The notes beneath the pieces were generated by a model, which worked only from the letters and a program-made list of their open reading frames with translations, did no database searches and was not told the origin of the DNA. Both the position numbers and the translations under genes were made by a program. 64,000 nt of DNA from Natronospirillum operosum (GTDB taxonomy: Bacteria; Pseudomonadota; Gammaproteobacteria; Pseudomonadales; Natronospirillaceae): positions 186,001 through 250,000 of the forward strand of contig NZ_SRMF01000001.1 in NCBI RefSeq assembly GCF_004768465.1, written 5' to 3'. Positions within the stretch are counted from its first letter, which is position 1. Each line of letters begins with the position of its first letter. Below, in pieces: positions 63,828-64,000 of this stretch.

Positions 63828-63968
63828 TGTGGGCGGTGGCCCTTGGCCACGCAAACCCTTGTAGGCGGTGGCCCTCGGCCACGCATGGGTGCCTTGGTTC
63901 GAATGCGTGAGCAAGGCTCACAGCCCACAATGGAGGCTCATCTGCAGGCGGTGGCCCTTGGCCACGCA
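63828..63968. repeat. Three copies of a REP-like palindrome upstream of dctB
   Basis: Three copies of a 26-bp unit at 63828-63853, 63860-63885 and 63943-63968, each with GGCGGTGGCC-CTT-GGCCACGC (one has CTC). Each forms a perfect GTGGCC/GGCCAC hairpin. They sit in the gap beyond dctB. Different from the repeat at 45505, so two REP families are in this genome. Confidence 0.8.
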
Positions 63969-64000
63969 TGGTGCCAGAACCGGGTATGCCCGGATAGGCA

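Overview
The window looks like chromosome of a free-living gammaproteobacterium. This rests on the TRAP-type dicarboxylate/TAXI transporters, a DctB/DctD pair, Rnk, ArfB, a zeta-class glutathione-transferase-like isomerase and REP-like palindromes. A marine or halophilic member of the Oceanospirillales group is my guess; no rRNA or other marker is present to fix it.

Layout. 1-4.3 kb: small membrane, redox-fold, tautomerase, Rnk and acetyltransferase genes. 4.4-9.4 kb: an opine-type dehydrogenase behind a three-part DctPQM TRAP transporter, with a divergent LysR gene. 9.4-14.2 kb: a serine hydrolase, a LuxR-type regulator, a periplasmic sugar-binding-like protein and a PAS-GGDEF diguanylate cyclase. 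14.4-20.8 kb: a tight three-gene nucleic-acid operon (SAP/DUF2791 ATPase, Lhr-like helicase, exonuclease-BRCT) that resembles a BrxD/BrxHI defence module. 20.9-24.2 kb: an exported helical-repeat protein, an ankyrin lipoprotein and ArfB. 24.4-39.7 kb: an aromatic catabolic cluster for the gentisate pathway with two TAXI/fused-permease TRAP transporters and a PcaQ-like LysR regulator. The gene set fits 3-hydroxymandelate or 3-hydroxybenzoylformate, through 3-hydroxybenzaldehyde, 3-hydroxybenzoate and gentisate, to fumarate plus pyruvate. 39.7-45.6 kb: a plastic zone with gene remnants, a Ca2+/Na+ antiporter, a lipoprotein, an FGE-like protein, GNAT and ASCH genes and REP-like repeats. 45.7-57.6 kb: a complete type I-C CRISPR-Cas locus (WYL regulator, cas3, cas5c, cas8c, cas7c, cas4, cas1, cas2) and an array of 45 repeats. 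57.6-64 kb: lipoproteins, a GntR regulator and the DctB/DctD two-component system.

The most striking signal lies between cas3 and cas5c. A mini-CRISPR (degenerate repeat handle, 27-nt pseudo-spacer, hairpin pseudo-repeat; 49101-49171) encodes a guide whose first 13 positions match a site just upstream of an internal promoter at 48864-48891. The site carries a canonical type I-C TTC PAM, and the only mismatches fall at positions 6 and 12, exactly the positions that type I guides leave unpaired. Between promoter and guide lies a 56-residue membrane-peptide ORF. This is the architecture of a CRISPR-regulated toxin-antitoxin (CreTA-like) addiction module, here in a type I-C operon with a putative membrane toxin.

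A second system of interest is the 14.4-20.8 kb operon. It may be a stand-alone defence or repair module, in which the first and third proteins also seem to carry TerB-like helical segments.
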